Part shown: piece by piece, positions 45,101-53,129 of the stretch | How the letters are laid out: every line of letters begins with the position of its first letter | Position numbering within the stretch: position 1 is the first letter of the stretch | Assembly (NCBI GenBank): GCA_023418595.1 | Contig: JAEZZI010000021.1 | Span: 124,001 to 188,000 of the forward strand | Source of the DNA: Pseudomonadota bacterium | GTDB lineage: Bacteria; Pseudomonadota; Alphaproteobacteria; Sphingomonadales; Sphingomonadaceae | Length of the DNA: 64,000 nucleotides | Reading direction: 5' to 3' | Translations under genes and position numbers: made by a program | The notes under the pieces: model-generated | Told to the model about the DNA's origin: nothing | Database searches by the model: none | What the model saw: the letters and a program-made list of their open reading frames with translations, nothing else

Positions 45101-45580
45101 TCAGGCCGACAGCGGCAGCATGACGACTCGGTCGGTGTCGTCGGTCTGCCAGACATCCTTGAAGGTGTAGCTGTGCCACCCCTTCGCGCCGTGGATCGGC
45201 TCCACCACGCATGTTCCGCTGGCGACCAGCGTCCGCCAGATGTTCCGATCCGAGCCGCGCCGCTTCTCCCCGGCGAACAGCGCCTCGAACTTCGACCAGT
45301 CATCCGGGGCGACTTTGAAGGCTCCGTGAATATGGCCCGTCAGCAACGAACCCTCTACAATGCCCACGGCTGGTGTCTGGCGCGCGCGATTCTGGGCGAG
45401 GTTGAACCCGCGCCCGATCAGGCGGCGCTGAACCAGCATGTGCGCCTTGACGAACAGGCGATGAAGTGCGGGCACCGACTTCGTGAAGTTGGCGTCGTTG
45501 GGCTTGAAGGTGATGGCGTGGGTGAAGTCTTGATCGGAGAGAAAGTTCAGCCAGTTCGTATTTAAGGTGGTGGTGGGCAT
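45101..45580 (-). CDS. HUH endonuclease-like protein (rolling-circle Rep/Y1 type)
   Basis: 159 residues from ATG 45580 (a TTG at 45616 gives 171). Three motifs of HUH nucleases appear in order: motif 1 FTHAITFKPND (about 19-29), motif 2 with the HUH pair H83-Ile-H85 in LTGHIHGAFKV, and motif 3 with Y138 and K141 in GWHSYTFKDVW. Such proteins nick DNA at hairpins to start rolling-circle replication or transposition. There is no helicase domain, so it is a minimal nickase. An AT-rich inverted repeat lies just upstream. The family call is mine from motif pattern, not from alignment. Confidence 0.6.
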   Translation of the reverse strand: MPTTTLNTNWLNFLSDQDFTHAITFKPNDANFTKSVPALHRLFVKAHMLVQRRLIGRGFNLAQNRARQTPAVGIVEGSLLTGHIHGAFKVAPDDWSKFEALFAGEKRRGSDRNIWRTLVASGTCVVEPIHGAKGWHSYTFKDVWQTDDTDRVVMLPLSA

Positions 45581-45614
45581 GACTTGAAGATACCAGACGC
45601 CGTCCCGCGCTTTC

Positions 45615-45647
45615 AATAAATCAATCTGCGCTTCGTGCTGATTTATT
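45615..45647. repeat. AT-rich inverted repeat, possible nick site or operator
   Basis: Perfect 9-bp arms AATAAATCA (45615-45623) and TGATTTATT (45639-45647) with a 15-base loop. It lies between the HUH gene and the divergent 45-aa ORF/recombinase operon in an otherwise GC-rich region. It may be the origin hairpin recognised by the HUH protein or an operator for the divergent promoters. Confidence 0.6.
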
Positions 45648-45685
45648 TATAGCCGCGAACTGGCTCTCCCTGTCAGGATCAGGGC

Positions 45686-45823
45686 ATGGATCACTTTAAC
45701 CACACAGACAAACACAACGAGGCGCGGCGCGAGTTCGTGCGCGACCTCGCACGAGCACTTGCGAAGATCATCGCCGCCGCTGACTATGCTGCCGAAGCCG
45801 CAGGTCTGGAGTCGAGTTCATGA
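45686..45823 (+). CDS. 45-aa ORF coupled to the large serine recombinase
   Basis: Starts MDHFNHTDKHNEARREFV and continues as an amphipathic Ala-rich helix (RDLARALAKIIAAADYAAEAAG). AGGA lies seven bases upstream of the ATG, and its stop overlaps the recombinase start (ATGA). This strict coupling and size suggest a partner of the recombinase; a recombination directionality factor is one possibility. No family recognised. Confidence 0.6.
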   Translation: MDHFNHTDKHNEARREFVRDLARALAKIIAAADYAAEAAGLESSS

Positions 45824-47454
45824 TGCCCGCCATCGGCGCGATCTACGCGCGCTACAGTTCGGACCTTCAGGACGAAACCTCCATCGCCGACCAGATTGGC
45901 CTGTCGGAGCGGCGCGCTGCTGCGAACGGGCATAGCCTGCCCGCAGCGAACCGCTTCACCGACTACGCCAAGAGCGGCGCATCGGTCCTGCTGCGCGACG
46001 GCTACAAGGCGATGATGAAGGCCGCATACGACGGCGACTTCACGGTCCTGTATGTCGAGAATGTCTCGCGCCTGTCGCGGAACAACGGCGATGTCCAGAA
46101 GGCCATCGAGCACCTGACCTTCCTCGGCATCACCGTCATCGAGGCGGCAACGAACACCGTGCTCGACCCGATGGGCGCGGCGGTGAAGGGGCTGGTGGCG
46201 CACCTCACCCGCGAGCAGACCGCGCAGATGGTGCGGCGCGGTCTGGACGGCATCGTCCGCAACGGCTTCACCGCGGGAGGCCGCGCCTACGGCTACCAGT
46301 CGGCACCGCGACACGCGCACGAGAAGCGGCGTGGCGGCATCCTCCTGATCGTCGAGGATCAGGCGCGGATCATCATCGAGATTTTCGAGCGCTATGCGGC
46401 GGGCGAGACCCCACGCGCCATCGCAGCCGACCTCAACGAGCGCGGGGTGAAGCCGCCACGCGGGAGCCGTTGGGCAGCGTCGTGTATCCACGGCGAGGCG
46501 GCACGCGGCAGCGGCATTCTGAACAACGAACTCTATGTCGGTCGCATCGTCTGGAACAAGAGCCGGATGGTGGTGAACCCGAACACCGGGAAACGCGTGT
46601 CCCGGCGCAATGACGCTGCCGAGTGGGTGCGCGCCGAGGCCGAGCATCTGCGCATCGTGTCGGAAGACTTGTGGGACGCTGTAGCGGCTCGCAAGGCGAA
46701 GAAACGGCAGGAGTCGCCACAGCGTGCCCGCGCCGCCAAGCGCGTGTTCAGCGGGCTGCTTCGCTGCGGTGCCTGCGGTAGCGGCATGTCCACCAAGGGC
46801 GCGGACAAGACGGGCCGCACGCGGTTCCAATGCTCGCGCCACAAGGAGAGCGGCGACTGCCCAGACCCGCGCAGCTACTACATTGACGAGATCGAGGAGC
46901 GGGTGTTGGGCCTGCTGCTGCGCGAACTTCAAGAGCCGGATGCGATCCGGGACTTCCTCGACGCATACGATACAGAGATGAAGCGGTTGCGGATGTCATC
47001 GACAACCCAGCGGGCATCGCTCGAAGCGGAACTCGCCAAGGCGTCTGCCCGAGCCACCCGCCTGAACGATATGTTGATGGATGGCTTCGGGGATCGCGTC
47101 CGCGTCAACGATGAACTTCAGGTCGTGCTGGTGCGTGAAAACGAGTTGAAGCATCGGCTGGCGGCTATGGCTACGCCCAGCGTCGTCGTGCTCCACCCCG
47201 GTGCGCGCGAACGCTATCTTACCGCCGTTGCCCGCCTTCACGAAACGCTTGGCGGCGACGGCGAGACGGAAGCGGCAAAGGTCGTGCGCGAAGTGATCGA
47301 GACGGTAGTGCTTCACCCGGCTGGCGCGTCGCGCAACCGCCACACGCCACCGCCGAAGATCGAGATCATCGGTCGTTTGGAAGCCCTGATTGGGCAGCGT
47401 TTCCTGATGCCCCGCGCTGTCGGGGGGATGAATGGTAGCGGAGGAGGGACTTGA
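45820..47454 (+). CDS. large serine recombinase (integrase)
   Basis: 544 residues: catalytic resolvase domain (about 5-150) with nucleophile Ser13 in YARYSSDLQDETS and the arginine-rich VSRLSRN; recombinase domain (about 165-290) with YGYQSA, VEDQARIIIEIFERYAAGETPRAIAADLNERGV and LNNELYVGRIVWNKSR; zinc ribbon FSGLLRCGACGSGM...RFQCSRHKESGDCPD; then a coiled-coil tail. It is the only integrase of the element. Its last codons (GSGGGT, stop) are read from attR and the tRNA 3' end. A second ATG (45823) is possible. Confidence 0.95.
   Translation: MMPAIGAIYARYSSDLQDETSIADQIGLSERRAAANGHSLPAANRFTDYAKSGASVLLRDGYKAMMKAAYDGDFTVLYVENVSRLSRNNGDVQKAIEHLTFLGITVIEAATNTVLDPMGAAVKGLVAHLTREQTAQMVRRGLDGIVRNGFTAGGRAYGYQSAPRHAHEKRRGGILLIVEDQARIIIEIFERYAAGETPRAIAADLNERGVKPPRGSRWAASCIHGEAARGSGILNNELYVGRIVWNKSRMVVNPNTGKRVSRRNDAAEWVRAEAEHLRIVSEDLWDAVAARKAKKRQESPQRARAAKRVFSGLLRCGACGSGMSTKGADKTGRTRFQCSRHKESGDCPDPRSYYIDEIEERVLGLLLRELQEPDAIRDFLDAYDTEMKRLRMSSTTQRASLEAELAKASARATRLNDMLMDGFGDRVRVNDELQVVLVRENELKHRLAAMATPSVVVLHPGARERYLTAVARLHETLGGDGETEAAKVVREVIETVVLHPAGASRNRHTPPPKIEIIGRLEALIGQRFLMPRAVGGMNGSGGGT
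47433..47449. other. attR, 17-bp direct repeat inside tRNA-Met
   Basis: TGGTAGCGGAGGAGGGA, identical to attL at 43340. It equals the CCA end, discriminator, 3' acceptor strand and part of the T-stem of tRNA-Met on the minus strand, so the tRNA is restored after insertion. It also encodes the end of the recombinase. Confidence 0.85.
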
Positions 47455-47509
47455 ACCCCCGACCCCAGGATTATGATTCCCGTGCTCTAACCAGCTGAGC
47501 TACTCCGCC
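47433..47509 (-). tRNA. tRNA-Met (anticodon CAT)
   Basis: Folds as a full cloverleaf on the minus strand: acceptor GGCGGAG with CTCCGCT (one G-U pair), D-arm GCTC-AGCTGGTTA-GAGC, anticodon loop ATCATAA carrying CAT, T-loop TTCAAGT in GGGGG-TTCAAGT-CCCTC, and an encoded CCA. The loop and D-arm are of the elongator methionine type, not the initiator. Its 3' end is the integration site of the element; its 5' flank carries a promoter-like sequence. Confidence 0.95.
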
Positions 47510-47542
47510 CCAAAGGGTCTCACCCTTGCGGGGAGAGCGGGC

Positions 47543-47571
47543 CGTTTAGTCAGCCCCGCGCGGTCGGTCAA
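47543..47571 (-). promoter_or_regulatory. tRNA-Met promoter
   Basis: On the minus strand, TTGACC (-35) and TAAACG (-10) are separated by 17 bases, placing a start about 27 bases before the tRNA. The -35 overlaps the last codons of the 2H phosphoesterase gene. Confidence 0.5.
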
Positions 47572-48110
47572 GCGAACATATGGCGCGAAATCGGCTCCCA
47601 CGGGCCGCCGCGATAATGGAAGCAGCCGATGCCCGCGATCGCCAGCGGGCGCGGGCGAAATCCCGCTTCCAGCTCCGTTTTCAGGGCGCGCGCGACGCCG
47701 GGTTCGACCTTGTTCTGGATGGTGACGTGCGGTCGCCATCCCCCCGCGTCCTGCGGGGTCAACAGCGTTGCGAAAGCGTCGCGCAGCGATTCGCGGATCG
47801 CCTCAAGCTCGGGCGATTCGACCCGGAACGCCACCCCGCGGCCCAGGTTCATCATACCGGCCAGCATTGCCCGCGGTGGTGCCACCCCCCGAGCCTCCTG
47901 CGTCAGCCGACGCTTCAACTCGTGCACCACCGACGGCGGCAGATGGTGGAACAGCGTCAGATGCGCGTCGAGATGGTTGCGCTCCGGCGGGAAATGCGCG
48001 CGGCGCAGGCCGGTAAGATAGGCCGCATCCTCCGCTCCGAACAGCGCCGACACGATGATCGGCGCTCCCACGAGGGGGATCGGCGCGGAGGTCAGGGTTG
48101 CCTGGCTCAA
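47568..48110 (-). CDS. 2H phosphoesterase / 2'-5' RNA ligase-like protein
   Basis: 180 residues with the two HxT motifs of the 2H family: H50-L-T52 in [11 protein letters not shown] and H128-V-T130 in [11 protein letters not shown]. Members hydrolyse cyclic phosphodiesters or act in tRNA/RNA processing; the substrate here is unknown. The start chosen is TTG 48110, overlapping the kup stop (TTGA); in-frame GTGs downstream are alternatives. It sits directly ahead of tRNA-Met on the same strand. Confidence 0.8.
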   Translation of the reverse strand: MSQATLTSAPIPLVGAPIIVSALFGAEDAAYLTGLRRAHFPPERNHLDAHLTLFHHLPPSVVHELKRRLTQEARGVAPPRAMLAGMMNLGRGVAFRVESPELEAIRESLRDAFATLLTPQDAGGWRPHVTIQNKVEPGVARALKTELEAGFRPRPLAIAGIGCFHYRGGPWEPISRHMFA

Positions 48111-50050
48111 ATTTCGACCTGGCTGCCCAGCTCGACCACCCGGTTGGTGGGCAGGCGGAAAAACTCCATCGCGCTTTCGGCGTTCCGCAGCATCCACGCG
48201 AACAGCTTTTCACGCCAAACCGACATGCCGGGCGTCTCCGCCGTCAACAGGGTCTGGCGCGACAGGAAGAAGCTGGTCTCGACCATTCGGAAGTCCGCTC
48301 CACAGGCATGAACCTGCTTCAGGGCGGCCGGAACGTCGGCATCCTGCATGAATCCGAAACGCAGGATCATGCGGTGAAATCCCTGCCCCAAAATTTCGAG
48401 TTCGACGCGTTCGTCGTCCGAAACATAGGGCACGTCGCTGATTCTGACCGTCAGCAGGATCACGCGCTCGTGCAGCACCTTGTTGTGCTTTAGATTGTGG
48501 AGCAGTGCGTGCGGCACGCCTTCGGGAGTCGAGGTCATGAACACCGCCGTCCCCGGCACGCGGGTCGCGGATGTCGCGGCCGACTGGATGAACACCTTGA
48601 TCGGCATCGCCGCCTCACGCATCCGCTCGATCATCAATGCCCGACCGCGCGACCAGGTGGTCAGCAGGGTGAAGATGACCAGGCCGACCACCAGCGGGAA
48701 CCAGCCGCCATCGGGAATCTTTGTCAGGTTGGCGGCAAAATAGGCGATGTCGACGATGAAGAAGATCGTCAGCAACGGTACCGCATAATACCATTTCCAG
48801 CGCCACAGATAGAAAAGCGCGACCGTCAGCAGACAGGTGTCGATCAGCATCGCGCCCGTCACCGCGATCCCGTAAGCGGCGGTCAGATTCGACGACGACT
48901 GAAAGGTCAGCACCAGCAGGATGACCATGATCATCAGCGCCCAGTTGACGAACGGGATGTAGATCTGGCCCGCGGTCGATGCACTGGTATGTTCGATCCT
49001 CAGGCGCGGCATGAAGCCCAGCTGGATCGCCTGTTGTGTGACCGAGAACGCGCCGGAGATCACCGCCTGGCTGGCGATGATCGCTGCCGAGGTCGCGATC
49101 ACCAGCAGGATGATCTGGAACCAGTCGGGCGCCAGCAGGAAGAACGGGTTCTGAAGCGCCAGCACCCCGTCGCGCATCAACAGCGCGCCCTGGCCCATAT
49201 AATTGCACATGAGGGCCGGGATCACGAACCACAGCCAGGACAGCTTGATCGGCTTGCGCCCGAAATGCCCCATATCGGCATAGAGCGCCTCCGCCCCCGT
49301 CACCGCCAGCACCACCGACCCCAGCGCAAGGAACGCAGGCAGAGGGTCGATGATGAAGAAATTGACCGCGTAATAGGGATTGAGCGCCCACAGGATCGAC
49401 GGGGTTTTCAGAAAACTGATGATGCCCAGCGTCGCGATAGTCGCAAAATAGGTCATCATGATGGGGCCGAAAAACGCCCCCACCCGCCCGGTGCCGTTGC
49501 GCTGGATCGCGAAAAGGAACACCATGATCGCAACCGCGATCGGCACGATCCACCCGGCAAAGGCGGGGGCGGCGACCGAAATCCCCTCCACCGCGCCCAG
49601 CACCGACACGGCGGGCGTAATCATCGAATCGCCGTAGAACAGCGCGGTCGCGAACACGCCCAGGAACACGACCCCGCGCGACCAGCGCTGTTTGGAGGTT
49701 CGCCCGGAAATCAGCGCGAGCAGCGCCAGGCTGCCGCCCTCGCCCTTGTTATCCAGCCGCATGATGATGGTGACGTATTTCAGCGTCACGACGATCATCA
49801 TCGACCAGAACATCAGGCTGACCACGCCCATGATGTGTTCGGTGTCGAGCGCGAGCGGATGGTGCCCGGCGAATGTTTCGCGAAACGCATAGAGCGGGCT
49901 GGTGCCGATATCGCCGAACACCACGCCGATCGCGCCGACCGCGAGTTTCCACAGACCCTGCGCGCGGCCATGCGCGTCGAGATGCGCGTGGCCGTGATTC
50001 GGGTCCGCTGCGGGCGACGCGGCGTCCGGGATTTGTTCGTTTGAGGTCAC
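48107..50050 (-). CDS. kup: KUP/Trk-type potassium uptake protein
   Basis: 647 residues from GTG 50050 with about 12 membrane helices. The start of the transport domain, [28 protein letters not shown], is the KUP signature, followed by [25 protein letters not shown] and [18 protein letters not shown]. The C-terminal soluble domain (about 500-647) is present. It imports K+ with protons. A longer frame reaches 50164 but adds residues not seen in the family. Coupled to the 2H phosphoesterase gene downstream. Confidence 0.95.
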   Translation of the reverse strand: MTSNEQIPDAASPAADPNHGHAHLDAHGRAQGLWKLAVGAIGVVFGDIGTSPLYAFRETFAGHHPLALDTEHIMGVVSLMFWSMMIVVTLKYVTIIMRLDNKGEGGSLALLALISGRTSKQRWSRGVVFLGVFATALFYGDSMITPAVSVLGAVEGISVAAPAFAGWIVPIAVAIMVFLFAIQRNGTGRVGAFFGPIMMTYFATIATLGIISFLKTPSILWALNPYYAVNFFIIDPLPAFLALGSVVLAVTGAEALYADMGHFGRKPIKLSWLWFVIPALMCNYMGQGALLMRDGVLALQNPFFLLAPDWFQIILLVIATSAAIIASQAVISGAFSVTQQAIQLGFMPRLRIEHTSASTAGQIYIPFVNWALMIMVILLVLTFQSSSNLTAAYGIAVTGAMLIDTCLLTVALFYLWRWKWYYAVPLLTIFFIVDIAYFAANLTKIPDGGWFPLVVGLVIFTLLTTWSRGRALMIERMREAAMPIKVFIQSAATSATRVPGTAVFMTSTPEGVPHALLHNLKHNKVLHERVILLTVRISDVPYVSDDERVELEILGQGFHRMILRFGFMQDADVPAALKQVHACGADFRMVETSFFLSRQTLLTAETPGMSVWREKLFAWMLRNAESAMEFFRLPTNRVVELGSQVEI

Positions 50051-50235
50051 AGGCTCGGCGTTGCGACCTGGAGGGGAACCGACGACTTGGCCATACGACC
50101 GTCTGCCTGCCTTTTGCGATAAGCGCGCGCCGTTAGCATGGGCGAAAACGGGCTGCAATGGCACCCCATACAGGGGGACAATCCGGCTTTGTTTCGCTAT
50201 GGGGCAGCGAACGATTCTTTCGCGGAGAGGAAATA

Positions 50236-51339
50236 ATGCGAGTCGGCGTCCCCAAGGAAATCAAGAACCACGAATATCGCGTGGGCCTGACCCCGCCGTC
50301 GGTCGAGGAACTGGTGCGGCATGGCCATGACGTGTTCGTCGAAACGAACGCGGGCATGGGCATCGATTTCACCGATCAGGACTACAAGGACGCCGGCGCG
50401 ACGATCCTCAACACCGCCGCCGAAGTGTTCGCGCAGAGCGACATGATCGTGAAGGTGAAGGAACCTCAACAAGTCGAAATCGCGATGCTGGAACCGCGCC
50501 ACACGCTGTTCACCTATCTCCACCTCGCCGCCGATCAGCCGCAGACCGACGGGCTGATGAAATCGGGCGCGACCTGCATCGCGTACGAAACCGTCACCAG
50601 CGATTCGCGCCAGTTGCCGCTCTTGAAGCCGATGAGCGAAGTCGCGGGCCGCATGTCGGTTCAGGTCGGCGCACATTATCTGGAAAAGGAACAGGGCGGG
50701 CGCGGCGTATTGCTGGGCGGCGTCCCCGGCGTCGCGCCTGCGCGGGTCGCGATCATCGGCGGCGGCGTGTCGGGCGTGAACGCGGCGCAGATGGCGACGG
50801 GCCTGCGCGCAGACGTGACCATTTACGACATTTCGAACGAACGCCTCGCCGAACTCGACATGCATTTCGGCAGCCAGATCAAGACCGCCTATGCCAGCCG
50901 TGCGGCAATCGCCGCCGCAGTCGCAAAGGCGCATCTGGTGATCGGCGCGGTGCTGGTCCCCGGCGCCGCCGCACCCAAGCTAGTGACGCGCGACATGCTC
51001 AAGACGATGAAGCGCGGATCGGTGCTGGTCGATATCGCGATCGACCAGGGCGGCTGTTTCGAAACCTCGCGCGCGACGACGCATGACGACCCGGTTTATG
51101 AGGAAGAAGGCGTCATCCATTATTGCGTCGCCAACATGCCCGGCGCGGTCGCACGCACCTCGGCATTCGCACTCAACAATGCGACGCTGCCGTTCGTGCT
51201 GAAACTGGCGAACCAGGGTGCGGAAGCGGCGATGCGTGCGGACAAGCATCTCGCCAATGGGCTGAACGTGTCCGACGGCAAGATCCGCCACGAAGCGGTC
51301 GCCGAAGCGTTCGGTTACACGTTCGAGGCCTGGCAGTAA
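50236..51339 (+). CDS. ald: alanine dehydrogenase
   Basis: 367 residues. Catalytic K75 (IVKVKEP) and H96 (YLHLAAD) are at the textbook positions. The NAD-binding Rossmann motif [14 protein letters not shown] follows, and the C-terminus has the usual [16 protein letters not shown]. It interconverts alanine and pyruvate with NAD and ammonia. GGAGAGG precedes the ATG. Divergent from kup, with a 185-base shared upstream region in which I found no operator. Confidence 0.96.
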   Translation: MRVGVPKEIKNHEYRVGLTPPSVEELVRHGHDVFVETNAGMGIDFTDQDYKDAGATILNTAAEVFAQSDMIVKVKEPQQVEIAMLEPRHTLFTYLHLAADQPQTDGLMKSGATCIAYETVTSDSRQLPLLKPMSEVAGRMSVQVGAHYLEKEQGGRGVLLGGVPGVAPARVAIIGGGVSGVNAAQMATGLRADVTIYDISNERLAELDMHFGSQIKTAYASRAAIAAAVAKAHLVIGAVLVPGAAAPKLVTRDMLKTMKRGSVLVDIAIDQGGCFETSRATTHDDPVYEEEGVIHYCVANMPGAVARTSAFALNNATLPFVLKLANQGAEAAMRADKHLANGLNVSDGKIRHEAVAEAFGYTFEAWQ

Positions 51340-51354
51340 GGGCTGCCTTTAGCG

Positions 51355-51440
51355 CTCTCGTGCTCCCGCGAAGGCGGGAGCCCAGGAGCCCCTAGCGTTT
51401 TCGATTGTGGCTCTGGATTCCCGCCTGCGCGGGAATACGA
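51355..51440. repeat. intergenic palindrome, family E, copy 2
   Basis: The left CTCGTGCTCCCGCGAAGGCG, with its own CTCCCGC/GCGGGAG hairpin, pairs with GGATTCCCGCCTGCGCGGGA at the right. It lies between ald and the convergent ccm operon. Confidence 0.75.
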
Positions 51441-51445
51441 GCCTG

Positions 51446-52081
51446 CTATCCCGCCCGATCGCGCATCTCGATGATCCGGTCGAGCAACGCCAGCCGCATC
51501 GCAATCGCGTCCTTCAACCGCCCCTCCGGCGTCAACGCATAGGCTTTGGCCCAGCGCGCGCGCGCGCCGTCGAGATCGCCGGTGCGGACATGCGCGAGCC
51601 CGTCGAAAAACCACGGTCCCGGCTGCGACGGATCGATCAGTATCGCGCGATCGAACGCCAGCCGCGCGGCGGGCGAAATCGCCTGTCCGCCGTCATGGTC
51701 GACGATTGCGTCGCCCAACCCGGTCCACGCCCCCTGGCTAGCCGGGTTGGCACGCGCGGCGGCCAGCATCACCGACACCGCGCTGCCCGTTGCCCCGCCG
51801 CGGCGTAATCCGTCGCTGGCGACGAAACTCGCGGCTTCTGGTCCGAACCGTCCGAAAAATGCCTGGCGCAATTCGACGATCTGCGGATCGACGGGGCGTC
51901 CCGCAGCCCGGTGCTCGACCGGACTGCCCGGCAGCGATGGTTCGCCCTGCCACGCATAGCCCGCCGCCCCGAGCATCAGTGCCGCCGCGGCGAACGCCCA
52001 GAGCGGGCGCGGGAAGCGCAGCCACCACATCGCCACCGCCGCCGCGACGCCCGCGGCCAGCAACATCGCCCAGCCGATCAT
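51446..52081 (-). CDS. cytochrome c biogenesis TPR protein CcmI/CycH-like
   Basis: 211 residues. Two N-terminal membrane segments (about 3-20 and 28-46) are followed by a periplasmic TPR domain (about 105-190), with AIVDHDGGQAISPAARLAFDRAILIDPSQPGPWFFDGLAHVRTGDLDGARARWAKAYAL. In the Ccm pathway this part holds apocytochrome c for haem ligation. It is the last gene of the operon, and its ATG overlaps the ccmH stop. Confidence 0.85.
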   Translation of the reverse strand: MIGWAMLLAAGVAAAVAMWWLRFPRPLWAFAAAALMLGAAGYAWQGEPSLPGSPVEHRAAGRPVDPQIVELRQAFFGRFGPEAASFVASDGLRRGGATGSAVSVMLAAARANPASQGAWTGLGDAIVDHDGGQAISPAARLAFDRAILIDPSQPGPWFFDGLAHVRTGDLDGARARWAKAYALTPEGRLKDAIAMRLALLDRIIEMRDRAG

Positions 52082-52479
52082 GGCCGCCGCCTCCTGAAAC
52101 TGCGCCGCGCGATCAGGATGCCGAGCGCCAGCAGCGCAAGCGGGGCAAGCCATAGTGGCGCGGACAAGGCCGACATCGGCGGGTCATAAGTGATCTGGTC
52201 GCCATAACGGTCGATCAGCCACTGCCGCACCTGCCCTGCCGACTCGCCGCCTTCGATCCGTTCGCGGATCAGCGCGCGCATGTCGCCCGCCATGTCGGCA
52301 TCGCTGTCGGCGACCGACTGGCCCTCGCAGGTCAGGCAGCGCACCTGTTCCATCAGCGATTTGGCTTCGGCTTCGCGCGCAGGGTCGGCGAGTTGGGTGT
52401 CCGCATAGCGTGCAGGAGCGGTGGTCTGGGCGGAGATTGGAGATGCTGCGAGAACGCCCAGCCCCACCCAAATCGTCAC
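52078..52479 (-). CDS. ccmH: cytochrome c maturation protein CcmH
   Basis: 133 residues with a signal peptide, the redox motif C48-L-T-C51 in VRCLTCEGQSV, RALIRERIEGGESAGQVRQWLIDRYGD, and a C-terminal membrane helix. CcmH reduces the apocytochrome CXXCH thiols before haem attachment. The best start is GTG 52479, which lies inside the left arm of a family C palindrome, so the repeat forms the start region of the gene. Confidence 0.9.
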   Translation of the reverse strand: MTIWVGLGVLAASPISAQTTAPARYADTQLADPAREAEAKSLMEQVRCLTCEGQSVADSDADMAGDMRALIRERIEGGESAGQVRQWLIDRYGDQITYDPPMSALSAPLWLAPLALLALGILIARRSFRRRRP

Positions 52480-52580
52480 CCCGGATTTATTCCGGAGTCC
52501 ACAAGGCCGCTTGCGTGCGGTTCGAGTCTTTTGCGGTTGCGCCGGCCGCACGGTGGCCCCCGGAACAAGTCCGGGGTGAC
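52475..52580. repeat. intergenic palindrome, family C, copy 2
   Basis: The arms are GTCACCCCGGATTTATTCCG (from 52475) and CGGAACAAGTCCGGGGTGAC (to 52580), separated by about 50 bases. It lies between ccmG and ccmH and overlaps the ccmH start codon. Confidence 0.85.
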
Positions 52581-52598
52581 GAGATGCGCGTGGCCCGG

Positions 52599-53129
52599 TC
52601 ACTCCGCCGACTCCAGCGCCGCAAGGATCTCCGGCACATCCTCGGCGCGAATATCGCCGATATGCTGCATCACGATCCGCCCCTGACCGTCGATCACGAA
52701 CGTCTCCGGCACCCCCGCCGAGCCGAGATTGAGCTGCACCCGCCGTTCCGCATCGTCCCCGATCGCGCGATAGGGATCGCCGTGCCGCGCGAGAAACGCC
52801 GCCACCGCATCCGGCTCGTCGCGGATCGCGATCGCGTCGATCGTCGCGCCCGCCTCCTTCAGCGTCATCAGATGCGGCGCCTCGGCGATGCACGGCACGC
52901 ACCAGCTGGCAAAGACGTTGAGCAGGCGCGGTCGCCCGGTCGCGAATGCCTGGGTCGACAAGCCCGGCTTGCCCTCGATCATCGGGTCGAGCGCGAATTC
53001 GGGAAGCGGCTGGCCGATCAGTTTCGATTTCACCGTGCGGTCGGCGGGCGCGAACAATGCGCTCGCGACCAGAATCGCCACGCCGACGAAGATCGCGAAC
53101 GGCACCCACAGGATCAACTTGCGCTTCAT
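52599..53129 (-). CDS. ccmG: thiol:disulfide interchange protein CcmG/DsbE
   Basis: 176 residues: an N-terminal membrane anchor (about 5-27) and a periplasmic thioredoxin fold with WCVPC (C77 and C80) and the cis-proline segment GVPETFVIDG. It passes reducing power to CcmH or apocytochrome. The start overlaps the ccmF stop. An inserted palindrome of more than 100 bases separates it from ccmH, so coupling with ccmH may be weaker than elsewhere in the operon. Confidence 0.94.
   Translation of the reverse strand: MKRKLILWVPFAIFVGVAILVASALFAPADRTVKSKLIGQPLPEFALDPMIEGKPGLSTQAFATGRPRLLNVFASWCVPCIAEAPHLMTLKEAGATIDAIAIRDEPDAVAAFLARHGDPYRAIGDDAERRVQLNLGSAGVPETFVIDGQGRIVMQHIGDIRAEDVPEILAALESAE

Larger units (their letters stand above)
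43340..47449. mobile_element. 4.1-kb integrative element in tRNA-Met, driven by a large serine recombinase
   Basis: Bounded by the 17-bp direct repeats TGGTAGCGGAGGAGGGA (43340-43356 and 47433-47449). The right copy is the 3' end of an intact tRNA-Met gene including its CCA. Contents in order: cation transporter, small resolvase and res-like site, 64-aa coiled-coil protein, HUH-like endonuclease, AT-rich inverted repeat, 45-aa ORF, large serine recombinase. No plasmid or phage structural genes, no conjugation genes. No host-type intergenic palindromes occur inside. Insertion separated the Rieske oxygenase gene from the tRNA. Confidence 0.85.
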
